NCBI RefSeq assembly: GCF_023065955.2
Contig: NW_026622974.1
Location: 33,015,718 to 33,079,717, forward strand
DNA: 64,000 nt
Direction: 5' to 3'
DNA from: Ursus arctos
Taxonomy: Eukaryota; Chordata; Mammalia; Carnivora; Ursidae
Under the pieces are notes generated by a model that did no database searches, had not been told where the DNA came from, and saw nothing but the letters and a program-made list of their open reading frames with translations. This document shows, in pieces, positions 1 to 10,859 of the stretch (position 1 is its first letter; each line of letters begins with the position of its first letter). Both the position numbers and the translations under genes were made by a program.

Positions 1-689
1 CCACGAAAGCCCGAATCTATAAACATTTACATACACCCAGTATCTACTCGACAGTACATTCACCAAAACACAGGACTAAATGCAGTGCACTTAATTTGTA
101 GAAACCTATCGATAATTTTAGTTTTCTTAAAACAATAACGGATCCTCTTTAATTAATTTTTACTTACTCTCTCACCTGCTAAAAAAATATACAAGCTCTC
201 TGTCCTCTGCAATCTCTACAAGACACTTGAAACTTTGTTTTGTTGCAGAAAATAGGCAAATAAAGAATTTATTTTGCTTGCATTTATGGTTTTCATGATT
301 TAGAATTATCATTTCAGATTGTCAGCTTCCTTTTCGGGTTATACTATGCATAGCAAGCCAGATGGCTAATATATGAACAATTTGAGTGATGCTTATTTAA
401 GTCATTTAGGATAGCTCAGAGGTTGCGGAGACCCGGGACCACCTGTTTATTGCCTTATGTGCTACTTCTAGGCTTAAGTGTGTATTTTTACCTTCTACAC
501 ATGTCTTAGCCTCTACCTTCCTAATATATACACGGAAGAGGCTTCTTAGCCTCAATTTAACCCCTTATGCCTCTTGAGGCTCTGTTCGAAAACCTCAATC
601 CCAACCTGTCTTCTGTTTTACCATTCCTTTTAATTCCTATTTTATTTTCGTTTTTCCCATTATTACTATCTTCAACAATCACTTTGCAG

Positions 690-910
690 ACAAGTGACTA
701 GGAACATGGGTTGGTAGTCAGGTTGGAATCTTAACTGGCTGTGTATGTAGCTGTTTGACCTGGGGTAAGTTCTTTTACCTTTTTTCCCTCATCTGTGAAA
801 TGGAATATAGTACCTACCTCACAGATTTGTGAGATGATTAAACGAGATAAAGTATAATTCATTACATACCATTCTGCTACATCCTAAGTACTGGTTACTA
901 TTATTAACAT
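690..910 (+). repeat. MIR SINE
   Basis: This looks like an ancient MIR in plus orientation. The order 'GCTGTTTGACCTGGGGTAAGT', then 'CCTCATCTGTGAAATGG', then 'ACCTACCTCACAG' and a diverged 'GATTAAACGAGATAAA' follows the MIR core and 3' half. The 5' third is more diverged. It lies within the BCKDHB intron and has no visible target duplication, as expected for its age. Confidence 0.8.
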
Positions 911-1971
911 GTTTTAGAAAGAAAATTCTCATTATGACAAAAAGACATTCAGAAGTAAATTTCGAATACCACATACTAGAATTTCACAAAACGGTCTTTT
1001 GGAAGGAATATCTGTGTCTCCTTAAGCACCTGACTATGTGACAGCACACACCACAACAAAATGTATGTAGGCATTACCGGGGGATGGTGTGAGGGTTCCT
1101 TTACACCTGTCTTTCACCGGATCCGTGGTGAAACTTTGGACCATGAATAGCTGGAGAAAAGTTCTTGTGGCACCCGTCTGGGTTCTCTTCTGCTGTCCCT
1201 GGTTACATATTAGACTATAATCTGCTTTGGAACCTCACCTTCACATCTGTAACGGTTCCCTGTGGTCTAAGCTGGTCCACATACAAGCTCTCCAAGGACA
1301 GAGACCAGAAACTGGTCTCCCCCACGTTAGCCCCTGTGCCGGCCATGGACCTGTAATCCCCACAACCCTGTGGGTGAGGTCATTATTTCTTCCCAATTTT
1401 ATGTGGATTACTATTTCTGAATCAAAGATCGTCAGAGTTTTTAAAGTATGAGTGTGCTTATGCAGTCAATGGAAAAGAAGACTATAATTGATCAGGTTGG
1501 TCTTGGAAATTCAGGGCACATGGTTACTATAGTTAATAGTGTCATAATACGGTATAAAATAGAGATAGATACTTTCTGGAGGATTAATCTAGTACATTGA
1601 TCTACAAGTCTGCCAATGAGATTCAAATATTTGTGTGTGTGTAGCTTCTGTATGAAAAAAACAGGCTGAACAAGGTTGCCCTGTTTTGGTGGTTGCCCAA
1701 AGAAACATATAGCCACACATGGATTATTTGTGTGTGAACCAGTCCAGTAGGAAGTCACTCTGTGCAGCTGCTTGACCCAAACATTTTTTTTTTTTCCAGT
1801 CTCTTTACAAGAAGTTTTAACACAAGTCCGTGGAAAGGAATAACTTAAGTCTCTTTAATAATACTTCAGTTAGCAAAGCATTAAAATGTCAGACTGTTTC
1901 AATTGGTCAGGGCATATGCTTATAAAACTGAATCATAGTGCTCTGTTATGTATCTTTCTATTATCTTCATG

Positions 1972-2025
1972 ATTTTTTAAATTTAAATTCAATTAGCCAA
2001 CATATAGTACATCATTAGTTTCTTC
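1972..2025 (-). repeat. L1 3'-tail scrap
   Basis: A short segment containing 'AATTAGCCAACATATAGTAC' resembles the extreme 3' end of carnivore L1 read in antisense. Similar wording recurs at about 41132-41155. It is too short for firm classification. Confidence 0.4.
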
Positions 2026-2751
2026 CATGATTTTAAAAATATATTTTACATTATTTATATACAGTACTTCAGAATCTTTTCATTCCACTTAAAGTACAAT
2101 AATTGTTTCCAAATTAAGGAAATGCTACATATAAAGTTATAAAACTAACATAAAATAGTAACCTTTATTCGCACAAGAAGGTGAGTCTTTACTCTTTTAT
2201 GTCAGTGTCATTTAATTTCAAAAGTAATCCTGTTTCGTAAATACTCAAACAATACATATAAAGTACTGAAGGAGAGTCCTTTCTCACCTCTTTGCTACTC
2301 CTGGCCTCAGAGGATGACCACTGGTTATAGCTCCAGTGTGACTTTCCAGACCTTTTTCTATGCCCACGCAAACACACAGGTGTATCTTGTAAAGTGACTG
2401 TAACATTCTCGAGGAACTGGGAGCACTGCTGTGTGGAAAAAAAAGTTTGATGATGTTAGTCGTTATGTTGAAAAGAGTCATTTTCACAAACACTGGCAGA
2501 TCGTTTTCTTGTAGCCCCGGCTTTCCAAGTTTGAAGGAGTACTATTTTATAACTGGTGTAAAGTCAAGGCATTTAGTGAAATGGTTTACCTTTGATTTTC
2601 TGTACTTCGTAGTTTGACCATGGATAGTTTATGAAGATGGAAAAACAGCCAGTGTCAACTAAAGTAATAAAACGGAGTTAATCCTATGTCAACAATTTAA
2701 AACCCTTTAAAATTACTTGTTGCAGTCAAGAAACAATCCACGAATCTGTCA

Positions 2752-2795
2752 TATACATATATGTGTGTGTGTATATATATATATTTTTTTTTTTT
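2752..2795. repeat. TA/TG dinucleotide repeat with poly(T)
   Basis: Mixed TATATG, TGTGTG and TATATA units run into a T-tract. It is an imperfect microsatellite inside the BCKDHB intron. Confidence 0.8.
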
Positions 2796-3104
2796 GAGCT
2801 TATTAGTAGTGGAATTTCGTAGGTGGCTCTTTAAACCTTATGTATCTAGTGTTCTCAAGTTGTTAATGAAGATCTCCTGTTGTGAGGAAAAACCAGCATT
2901 TATTTGGTGTTTGACACTATAAATCACAGTGGTTATGGGGGCAGAGGGAGGTCCGTAAATGGCCAGTTGGATCTCTTTGATGCTAATTTGTCCTGTTCCC
3001 AGGCCCGTTCTGCCCTGATATGCTTGTCACTTGAAGAGATATGCACAGAGGATAGGTAGTGAGCACCAGGATTCCTTCATGTAAAAATTTCTGCTCAAAT
3101 GAAA

Positions 3105-3640
3105 ATTTCAGAATACTACAGCAGCCAAACTGGAAACAGCCCAAGTGTCCATCAACTGATGAATGGATAAAGAAGATGTGAGATACACACACACACACAC
3201 ACAATGGAATACTACTCAGCCATGGAGGGAATGACATCTTGCCATTTGCAACAACGTGGATGGAGCTTGAGAGATTTATGCTAAGTGAAATAGAGAAAGA
3301 AAGATATGATATGATTTCACTCTTATGTAGAAATTAAGAAACAAAATAAATGAGCAAAGAGACAAAAAAGAGAGAGAGGCAAATCAAGAAACAGACTCTT
3401 AGCTATAGAGAACATACTGATGGTTACCGGGGGAGGTGGGGGTGGGGTGTGTGAAATAGGTGAAGGGGATTAAGGAGTGCACCTGTTTTGATGAGCACCG
3501 GGTGATGGATGGACGTGTGGAATCACTGTATTGTACACCTGAAATGAATATCATACTGAATGTTAACTGGAATTTAAGTAAAAACTTAAAGTATCGGATT
3601 AAGCAAATTAAAATAAAATAAAATACGGTTAAATAAAATA
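3105..3640 (+). repeat. 5'-truncated L1, ORF2 C-terminus and 3' UTR
   Basis: Translation of the start gives the L1 ORF2 C-terminal signature: NWKQPKCPSTDEWIKK, a short gap, then MEYYSAM. The L1 3' UTR follows, including 'GATGAGCACCGGGTGATG' and 'TTGTACACCTGAAATGAATA'. An internal (CA)9 run at about 3185-3202 expands the ORF2 tail. The end is A-rich (AAATAAAATAAAATA). It is a dead fragment in the BCKDHB intron. Confidence 0.85.
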
Positions 3641-3734
3641 TGTAAGGAAAGGTGGACCTCAAATCCTTTGTAAAGCAAGGTAATATAGAAAGTAGATGCA
3701 TAAAAAACCTAAAGTTATGTGGGTTGTTTGTTTG

Positions 3735-3985
3735 TTTTACACACAGTGTGGCAGGTGTACGACTCAGTGATTTGACAAGTTTATACATTGCGCTATTTCA
3801 GTGCGGGTGTAGCTACCGTCTGTCCCATTACATCGCTGTTACAGTATCATTGACTGCATTCCTGGTGCTCTGCTTTTTCTTCCCATGACTTAACTCATTC
3901 TATAACTGGAGTCCTGTATCGCGCTCTCCCTGTCACCCATTTTGCCCAGCCCCCCACCCTCCTCCCTGCTGGCAACCATCAGCAA
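3735..3985 (-). repeat. Older L1 3' UTR fragment, antisense
   Basis: The order 'AGTGATTTGACAAGTTTATA', 'CATCGCTGTTACAGTATCATTGACTG' (diverged), 'TTCCCATGACTTA' and 'CACCCATTTTGCCCAGCCCC' is the 3' UTR of an L1M/L1MA-type element read backwards. It lies tail to tail with the L1 at 3105-3640, so two independent insertions face each other here. Confidence 0.75.
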
Positions 3986-4919
3986 AAACCTAAGATTTTA
4001 TTTGAGGTGATAGCTGCGAAGGATAACAATATCATTTTCATAGGAACAGTTTAATCACATATCTCTCATTAGATTTTTTTTTAACTCTCTAAAAATTTGA
4101 TTTTCAAGTTTGAATTTGTCACCAGAATAATTTTTTTCTGAAGATAATTTCTTATAGGATTCCTCAAATGTGGTTGGGATTTTGCACTTTTGAACCTGAC
4201 CTCTAGCCTCTTGGAGTTCATTGTCTCTCAGGAGAGACAGATAATTGGGCAACTACAGTGGATCTTGCTGAGTTCAGTACTGTGAGAGCTCAGGGCAGGA
4301 ACCCCTCTGTCAGTGGTGTGGGGTTGGGGAAGTGCCACCAGGGAAGGCTTCCCAGCAGAGGTGACTCCTAACATGCTATCTGAGAGATGTGCACACATCA
4401 GTCAGGCAAAGAGCGATGGGCTTGGGCTGGGAATTGGCCGGGGACCCATCAGCATCTACAAAAGCCTGGCCATGAGAGAATCCAGAACATGGTTAAGTAA
4501 CTGGCTGGAAGTTCAGTCTGACTGTAGAGTGATTAGAAACATTTATTATGATAGTAATACATGTCCATTGTATATAAAATTTGAAAAATACAGGAAACAA
4601 GAGAACACATATGCCATCACTAATTTCAAGCTGCAGAGTTTCCTGTGAACATTTTCTTACGATTTTGTCATGCCTTACATTTGTATTTATAGGACGACAC
4701 GTTTGGTATACTCCCAGTGAGGCTTAAACCAGAGCTATGTGTACAGGCATAAATGCATGCATGTATGAAGACATTTTAAATAAAACTGGGGTCATGCCAA
4801 ACATGCTGTGTGTTACTTTATTTTTTAACCTTCTTTTTTACATTACAATATGCTTACTTATTTTAATGCCCTTGGATAGAATTACATTTTAAGTGGAAAT
4901 GTTTCATGTCTGTCTGTGA

Positions 4920-5108
<189 letters not shown>

Positions 5109-5695
5109 CCGTGTTGGTAAGTCAGCCCTGCATTTGGACAAAGCTGGCATATGTCACTCGCGTGACCGTGCCGTTAACCAAGAGCCACGGTCATCTGTGT
5201 GTTGGCAGTTTCCAGAACAAAATGTGGATTGCAGAAAAAAATTGAAATTTATAGTGGTATATTTACACTTAACAGAAACACATCAGCTGTATGTTCATCT
5301 GGTGCCTATAAACAGATGCGTGCATATATTAGCATGGAGCAATCAGTGAAGACGGAGATGCGCTATGCCGTTGATTGCAGATATATCTTACTCCAGTCTT
5401 CCAACTTTACCCTCCTTTCTGTATAATTTTATCAGTCATTTGAATCGTTCATGAATAGGGTTAATTTCTGTTATTAAAAAATGGTCTTTTAAGCACCATT
5501 GGTTTGGACTACAGTGAATTCAAATTATATGATGATCCATAACATGAAATTTGCCTTTATATTATCTAAAAATAGGTTTGTTGAGCAGGAAACCTATTTA
5601 TTATGTCTAGGGAAGTTTTTACTTAAAAGAAAAATCCAGCACCGCCACCATTTCCAGAATCCTTTTTGGCAAGTGAATGTTTTTAAGTTGTGGGA

Positions 5696-5701
5696 AATAA
5701 A
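5696..5701 (+). terminator. BCKDHB: Proximal candidate poly(A) signal
   Basis: AATAAA lies about 590 nt after the stop, with T-rich sequence after it. A second AATAAA is at 5753-5758. The region is AT-rich, so chance occurrence is quite possible. Confidence 0.3.
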
Positions 5702-5791
5702 TGACATTTATTTATTATGATTTTCTATGCTTATCTGCCTCTTCAGCAAAAAAATAAATATCATTAAAACCTGTTTAGTTTTCAGGTTTTA

Positions 5792-6025
5792 TTTATTTTT
5801 TTTATTTTAATTTTTATTTATTTATTTTTTTAAAAGATTTTATTTATTTTTCTGACAGAGAGAAAGACAGCCAGCGAGAGAGGGAACACAGGCAGGGGGA
5901 GTGGGAGAGGAAGAAGCAGGCTCCCAGCAGAGGAGGGAGCCCGATGCAGGGCTCGATCCCAGGACCCTGGGATCATACCCTGAGCCGAAGGCAGACGCTT
6001 AACGACTGAGCCACCCAGGAACCCC
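5792..6025 (-). mobile_element. Can-SINE (SINEC), young, in the BCKDHB 3' UTR
   Basis: This is a full carnivore SINE in antisense. It runs from a T-rich tail with AAAGATTTTATTTATTT through the 'ACAGCCAGCGAGAGAGGGAA' body and the GGGCTCGATCCCAGGACCC box to the head GAGCCACCCAGGAACCCC. It is flanked by a perfect 15-bp target duplication, AGTTTTCAGGTTTTA, at 5777-5791 and 6026-6040. The intact duplication indicates a recent insertion. Confidence 0.95.
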
Positions 6026-7155
6026 AGTTTTCAGGTTTTAATATAGAAAGAAGTTGCCATCGCTGACACACTGCTATAGTTTATCTTGGCATTTTTCAAA
6101 TGCATAGATAGAATTAAATTTTACATTTAATATTTTAATATTAACATGTGATATTTACATTTTAATATCTAGGATTGTCTTAAAAATAGTAATAATAATA
6201 ATACATTTTGAAGAACTGTCATCTTTCAAAGAAAAAGGGAGAATAGGCTCTGTGTAATAACATAAGCCCATACTTTTTAAAGATAAAAAAATACTGTAAT
6301 TCTTGAATTCTATGTCTGAGGAGTAAACCTAGCCCATCTAAAACCAGAGAGATACCTTTAAATTTGTACAGATAGAGAAAATAATGCACCCCCGATCTGC
6401 CAGTATGACCCCCGCATGTTTTGCAGTTCTGCTTTGAGAACGTCACAGGTGTAAGCTTGGGTCATTAGTCCACATGCCCTTGGTGTTCTCGCAGCCACGC
6501 TGCGGGAGATCCTGTGCGTCTGGTGTCCTCTTACCGTCTGTGAAAGCAACTGGGTTCTACAGCAAGGCACAGTGAGGACTAGTTAGAGCAATACCATCTC
6601 TTTTGACCATCTTGTTCCTTCCGTGGACTATCCCTAACGGAGAATCAAGGTAATAATAACGTGTGGCCATAGAGTTTAGGTGCTGGTTTAAATTTGGATA
6701 TGTATTTCTTTTTAAACATAAAAAATATTTAAACCTATTGAAAACATGATAAAAGAAGAATAGTTTTTCTATCCTTCAGGCTAAATATGGCATTAAGGAA
6801 AAGAGTCATGCAATTGAGAAATCTATATTTAATTCATGGTGGCTAGAATGTCTATAACTGTTATTGATTTCTTTTACAGAGAAACTGGAAGATTGTGACT
6901 AGATATGGAAATATTTTTCTGAAAATTCTTTTTATTTCCTCAGACTTGTCTCTTCTTGAAAATAGAGTTTTTATGAACTGAACCACCTTGGATATTGGCT
7001 GAAAATTTTTAATTAGTTATTGTATTGTATTTACACATATGAATTGATGATTTCCGTGGAGAGCGTCTCAGATTAACTTTTTAAAATGCTTCACTTGGTA
7101 GTGTTATAAATTCCATTTAATTACATCTGTAAATATTGGGCGTGGGGTAGTATTC

Positions 7156-7161
7156 AATAAA
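7156..7161 (+). terminator. BCKDHB: Distal BCKDHB poly(A) signal
   Basis: CAATAAAGCAC is followed about 30 nt later by 'GGTTGCGTGTC' and a T-run, which fits a cleavage site near 7175-7180 with a GU/U-rich downstream element. It would end both the unspliced and the spliced 3' UTR forms. Confidence 0.6.
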
Positions 7162-7400
7162 GCACAATCAGACTGTCCTCAGGTTGCGTGTCTTTTTTTT
7201 TCACTAACTAAAAGAGTTTTCATCAGAGTAATAGATTAACTTGTTAATTAAATCTGAATGAAAGTGAAATGCTTAGAAATGCTGATTTGCAGCTTCATTA
7301 TATTTAGTGTAGTTCTTTATGGCTAAGATGGTTTATGTTGACGAAACTTCTGGGTTATTTTTCCTGGTTCTTCCCCCTTGTCTCAATAAGATGCGCTGAT

Positions 7401-7608
7401 GGGGACGCCTGAGTGGCTCAGTCGGTTAAGCGTCTGCCTTTGGCTCAGGTCATGATCCCAGGGTCCTGGGATTGAGGGCTGGGATCGAGTCCGAGGTCAG
7501 GCTCCTTGCTCAGTGGGGAGTCTGCTTCTCCCTCTCCTCCTTGCTCGTGTTCTCTCTCGCTATCTCGGTCTCTCTCTCTCAAAATAAATAAAACATTAAA
7601 AAAAAAAG
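7401..7608 (+). mobile_element. Can-SINE (SINEC)
   Basis: The head GGGGACGCCTGAGTGGCTCAG and the internal tRNA-like 'GGTTAAGCGTCTGCC' lead to a TCTC-rich segment, AAAATAAATAAAA and a poly(A). An imperfect duplication AGATGCGCTGA/AGATGCACTGA flanks it. It sits just downstream of the BCKDHB poly(A) site. Confidence 0.93.
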
Positions 7609-7869
7609 AGATGCACTGAGGGACATGCTCACTTTTTCTCCAGAGCATGGTGGGGCAGGACGGTCCTTGCTGCCTCTCTTCCTGATCTTGGCAGTTGGAC
7701 AGCATGAGCCTGTCTTTTGTTATAAAATTGCCAAGCTATTGCTACAGCTGTATTTTTTTTTTTTTTTTTTTTGCCATGATGTTGCAAAGCAAGTATCTTC
7801 TTCTGTGTCCTTTGTATTATTCGTAGATTAAAAGAAAAACAACATTAGCAGCATCAAAAGGCCCTGGCA

Positions 7870-8055
7870 GGGCACCTGGGTGGCTCAGTCGGTTAGGCGT
7901 CTGTCTTCAGTCGTGATCCCAGGGTCCTGGGATCGAGTCCCACGTCGGGCTCCCTGCTCCAGGGGGAGTCCGCTTCTCCCACTGCCCCTCCTCCCATTCA
8001 TTCTCTCAATCTCTCTCTCTCAAATAAATAAAATGTTAAAAAAAAAAAAAAAAAA
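7870..8055 (+). mobile_element. Can-SINE (SINEC)
   Basis: The head GGGCACCTGGGTGGCTCAG, a body with a GGGATCGAGTCCC box, a (TC)n segment and an A-tail of about 18 are all present. The near-duplication AAAGGCCCTGGCA / AAAAGGCCTGACA flanks it. This SINE accounts for most of a short plus-strand reading frame at 7880-8062. Confidence 0.93.
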
Positions 8056-9185
8056 GGCCTGACAAGAGGAAGCCTCTGTGTTGGGGATATTGCCAGGGCC
8101 CCATTTCTTCTGTCTCTTCTGACCTTCATTGTAGTTTGAGACAGGCCTGAACAGCCTCAGGAATCCCTTTGCAGGACAGCCCATCTCTGGGGGCCTGGCC
8201 CTCGCAGGTGGTGCTAGTTGGTCTGCCACCCCTTCTATCGATTCCAGAAGAGTTTGTTCTCACCAGTGCCAGCAGAAAGATCCATCTCCCTACAAATCAG
8301 AGAAATGGGGTCAGAGAGTGTTTTCCTTTCTCTGTAAAGACAAAATGGATATTTTCTTATGATTACAAATGTTTATTTTACTTTAAAACTACAACTTAAA
8401 AAGCTGCATTCTATTTCTTTTTATCAGATATTTGGAGGATACAAAAATCTACAGTAATATCTGTAGATTGCCAGAAACTTGGAGTAAAGTAAATGCACTT
8501 TATCACAGATTCTGTATAACAATGGGCAGAAATAAAGAACCAGCACACTTGTTAGGGTAAAAATAAAGCCCTGTCCTTGGTTTAACAATAGAAACGCCTG
8601 TATGTTATAGAACTGGGAAAAGATGTACTTGTCAGCAACAAGTCTGAATAACATTTAGGGAATCCGATTGGCTTATGATACAGGACGTTCTGAATTTAAG
8701 ATGCCAAAACTTAGTATGACCCTTGACTTTTCTTCACTGTCCATGAAAGTCATGAGGGATCCTCGCAGGAACTCCTCACTCCCGTGGCCAGTCTAGCAGA
8801 GCAGGAAATGGGCGGTATTCAGCCACATCAGGGCCTATAAAGCATTCTATTCAAACATAATTGTTTTAGCTGAACTTTGATATTATTTATGATTTTAGTT
8901 AAAGTTACTTATTTTAAGTTAATTGCCAAAGATATCTTTTTAATACTATTGTTTTTCTATTCATCTGGTCTTGTAAGAATTTTCCCTTAGCTATTTTATT
9001 TTCCGTTACTTTGTTTTGAAACGGCAAGCATGAGGACAACTGTGGGGATAGTCTGTGCACTCAGTGCCTGCGTTGGAAAGCATTTCCCCTTCCAGTTAGT
9101 CCTGCAGGCCCCCCCAGTGAATGCCCTCTCCCCTTCCAAAGTAAATGACTTACGATTAACATTAAACTCGGTCTATGATGCAGGA
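8056..9185. other. Intergenic, no recognisable feature
   Basis: The composition is unremarkable and AT-rich. The reading frames here are short and interrupted, and I see no repeat family with confidence. Confidence 0.6.
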
Positions 9186-9272
9186 TGTATACGTACATCT
9201 AAATAATTGTCTTAAGTATGGTTTCTTTACATGAAGCAAGTGTTCCATACTGTGAAAATAGGAACATTGAAA
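9186..9272 (+). repeat. Diverged direct repeat, copy 1
   Basis: The segment 'ATCTAAATAATTGTCTTAAG', then a run ending in GTTCCATACTGTGAAAATAGGAA, recurs 1.1 kb downstream at 10306-10385 with substitutions and small indels. The family is unknown to me. It may be an old duplicated interspersed repeat. Confidence 0.6.
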
Positions 9273-10305
9273 TGAGACACCCAGGGGGTGTTAAGTGAAT
9301 CTGAAGAAGTTCCGAATCCCCAGGACTTCCAGCTCAGGATAGGAAGCCTGCTCCCTGGGACAACACAGATATATAAGTGAAGGTAATCTACACTTCGGAT
9401 TTCCAGTTCCTTTAGAAAAAAAGCCAAAAACCATTGTCTAACATCCACGTTCTCTACAACTGGTAGATACCATCACCGTTATATGAACAGACCTAGATAC
9501 ATTGGAAAAAGAAAGGTGACAGAAGATCCAGAAAATGACCTCAGTTCAGTCCCTTAGGTTTAAGTCATAGAATCTAGAAACTCTGAGTAAGAATCCTGAG
9601 GAGACATCCCGTAAATGGTCTACATTTGGTTTAGTGAAATCTCTTTCCCATCAGCTTGCCTGCGGTGGACATGTGTGGTTTCCAGCCGCCTGGCATCCCT
9701 ACTCCCCCCTTCTAGTAACAGCACTGACGTTTGTTTGAGAACATTTGTTGAGAACTCCCTCCTCAGTGCCTGTGGCTCCGGAGGGGCTGCCAACGCCGTG
9801 CTCTTCAGCTCTTCAGCCACAGCGATGGCCGGGCCCAGCCTGGTCAGAATGCCCAGAACCGAGAGTCAGGTTACCCGTGCGGAAACAAAATTTGGCCTCC
9901 GCCTTGTCAATGACACTCAGCTCTAAAAGGCTGGTTCTCAAACTTAACCTCTTCCAAGTATACCTGAAGATACACCTGCAGGAGTTAACCAGCTAGCACG
10001 GCGTTGACTTTAGCAGAAACGCTTGGCTGAGGGGTGAGAAGCATGACCCCAAAGCCATCCTGTCAGAATTTCCAGAGAGACGTGAGGTTTGGAGACTCTG
10101 ATATACCCCCGTAAGCCATCTAATTTGGAGAGAAGTAGAAAATATTCATACATGGGCAAAAATTTAGAAACCCTGATACCTGATACCTCCCTGAACATCA
10201 TAATTAAAGATATTTGCCAGGAAAATGAGAAATAAAATAAGTCAAGAATGAGGAAATCATAGCTGGAGAGGACTGGAAGTACAAATGGAAACAAGTTAAA
10301 TAAAA
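9273..10305. other. Sequence between the two diverged repeats
   Basis: There is a slightly GC-richer patch at 9640-9900. A plus-strand frame of 103 codons (9615-9926) there has no family resemblance that I can see and overlaps an opposite-strand frame. I make no gene call. Confidence 0.5.
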
Positions 10306-10385
10306 AGATATATATCTAAAATAATTGTCTTAACTACACTTTTTATGTGAAACAAATGTTCCATATTGTAAAAATATGAAAATGG
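10306..10385 (+). repeat. Diverged direct repeat, copy 2
   Basis: 'ATCTAAAATAATTGTCTTAA' ... 'GTTCCATATTGTAAAAATATGAA' matches copy 1 at 9186-9272 in the same orientation. Confidence 0.6.
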
Positions 10386-10604
10386 TGGTGATAATAAATA
10401 CGACTTAAATTGACAAAGATTAGAGTAGTAGATTTGCCAAGAGGAATTCAAAAGTGCCAAATTCTTCATTTTCGGTAAAGAGAAGCATAACTTTATTATC
10501 CTGCTGTTAATCTTGAAAGTTTAATGTTGGTTTTTCAATGCTCCAAAAATAAAATTAATCACTAAGGATTGAAAGCAGCATATGGATCTTTCATATCGTT
10601 GTAT

Positions 10605-10710
10605 AAACCATCTACACTATACTTATTAATTCATTCCACAAACATTTAGTGGATACTTCTAATGGGCCAGGCACTGGGCTAGATCTTAAGATGCAAAGTT
10701 AACTAAGAAA
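10605..10710. repeat. L2-type fossil repeat
   Basis: 'AATTCATTCCACAAACATTTAGTGG' (diverged), then GGGCCAGGCACTGGGCTAGAT, has the typical L2 wording (CATTCAACAAATATTTATTGAG...GCCAGGCACTG...). Confidence 0.6.
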
Positions 10711-10859
10711 CATCCACTGCAAAGAAAATGGGGGAAAATGTTTAAAGAGCAAGGAAAGAAAAATAGGAAAAAGCAAGGCCAAACAAAACAAGTCTGACAA
10801 TAAATATGAGGTCCATTTCCTAGTTAAAAAGAAAACCCAGAGTGGGTTAAGAAACAAAA

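Larger units (their letters stand above)
5117..6879 (+). promoter_or_regulatory. BCKDHB: Candidate alternative intron in the BCKDHB 3' UTR
   Basis: The donor is TTG|GTAAGT at 5117-5122, a near-consensus 5' splice site. The acceptor is 'TTGATTTCTTTTACAG' ending at 6879, with a good polypyrimidine run. Splicing would join 5116 to 6880 and give a final exon of about 300 nt ending after the 7156 poly(A) signal. The junction would lie 8 nt after the stop, too close to trigger nonsense-mediated decay, so the protein would be unchanged. It would remove the SINE and most of the UTR. I recall that human BCKDHB has transcript variants differing in the 3' UTR, but cannot confirm that they use these sites. 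Confidence 0.5.
5109..7180 (+). other. BCKDHB: BCKDHB 3' untranslated region (inferred extent)
   Basis: This is sequence after the stop, up to a canonical AATAAA at 7156-7161. That signal is followed after about 30 nt by a GT-rich then T-rich element, a typical cleavage context. The UTR is AT-rich, contains one Can-SINE (5792-6025) and could be either retained whole or spliced (5117-6879). Earlier AATAAA motifs at 5696 and 5753 could end a short form of about 0.6 kb. The extent is inferred from signals, not from transcript data. Confidence 0.6.

Noticed and set aside
7880..8062. Plus frame starting MAQSVRRLSS
   Set aside because: Entirely SINE sequence read through its head, body and tail.
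9615..9926. 103-codon plus frame considered as a missed exon
   Set aside because: No recognisable family and no convincing splice sites, with a reverse frame overlapping most of it.
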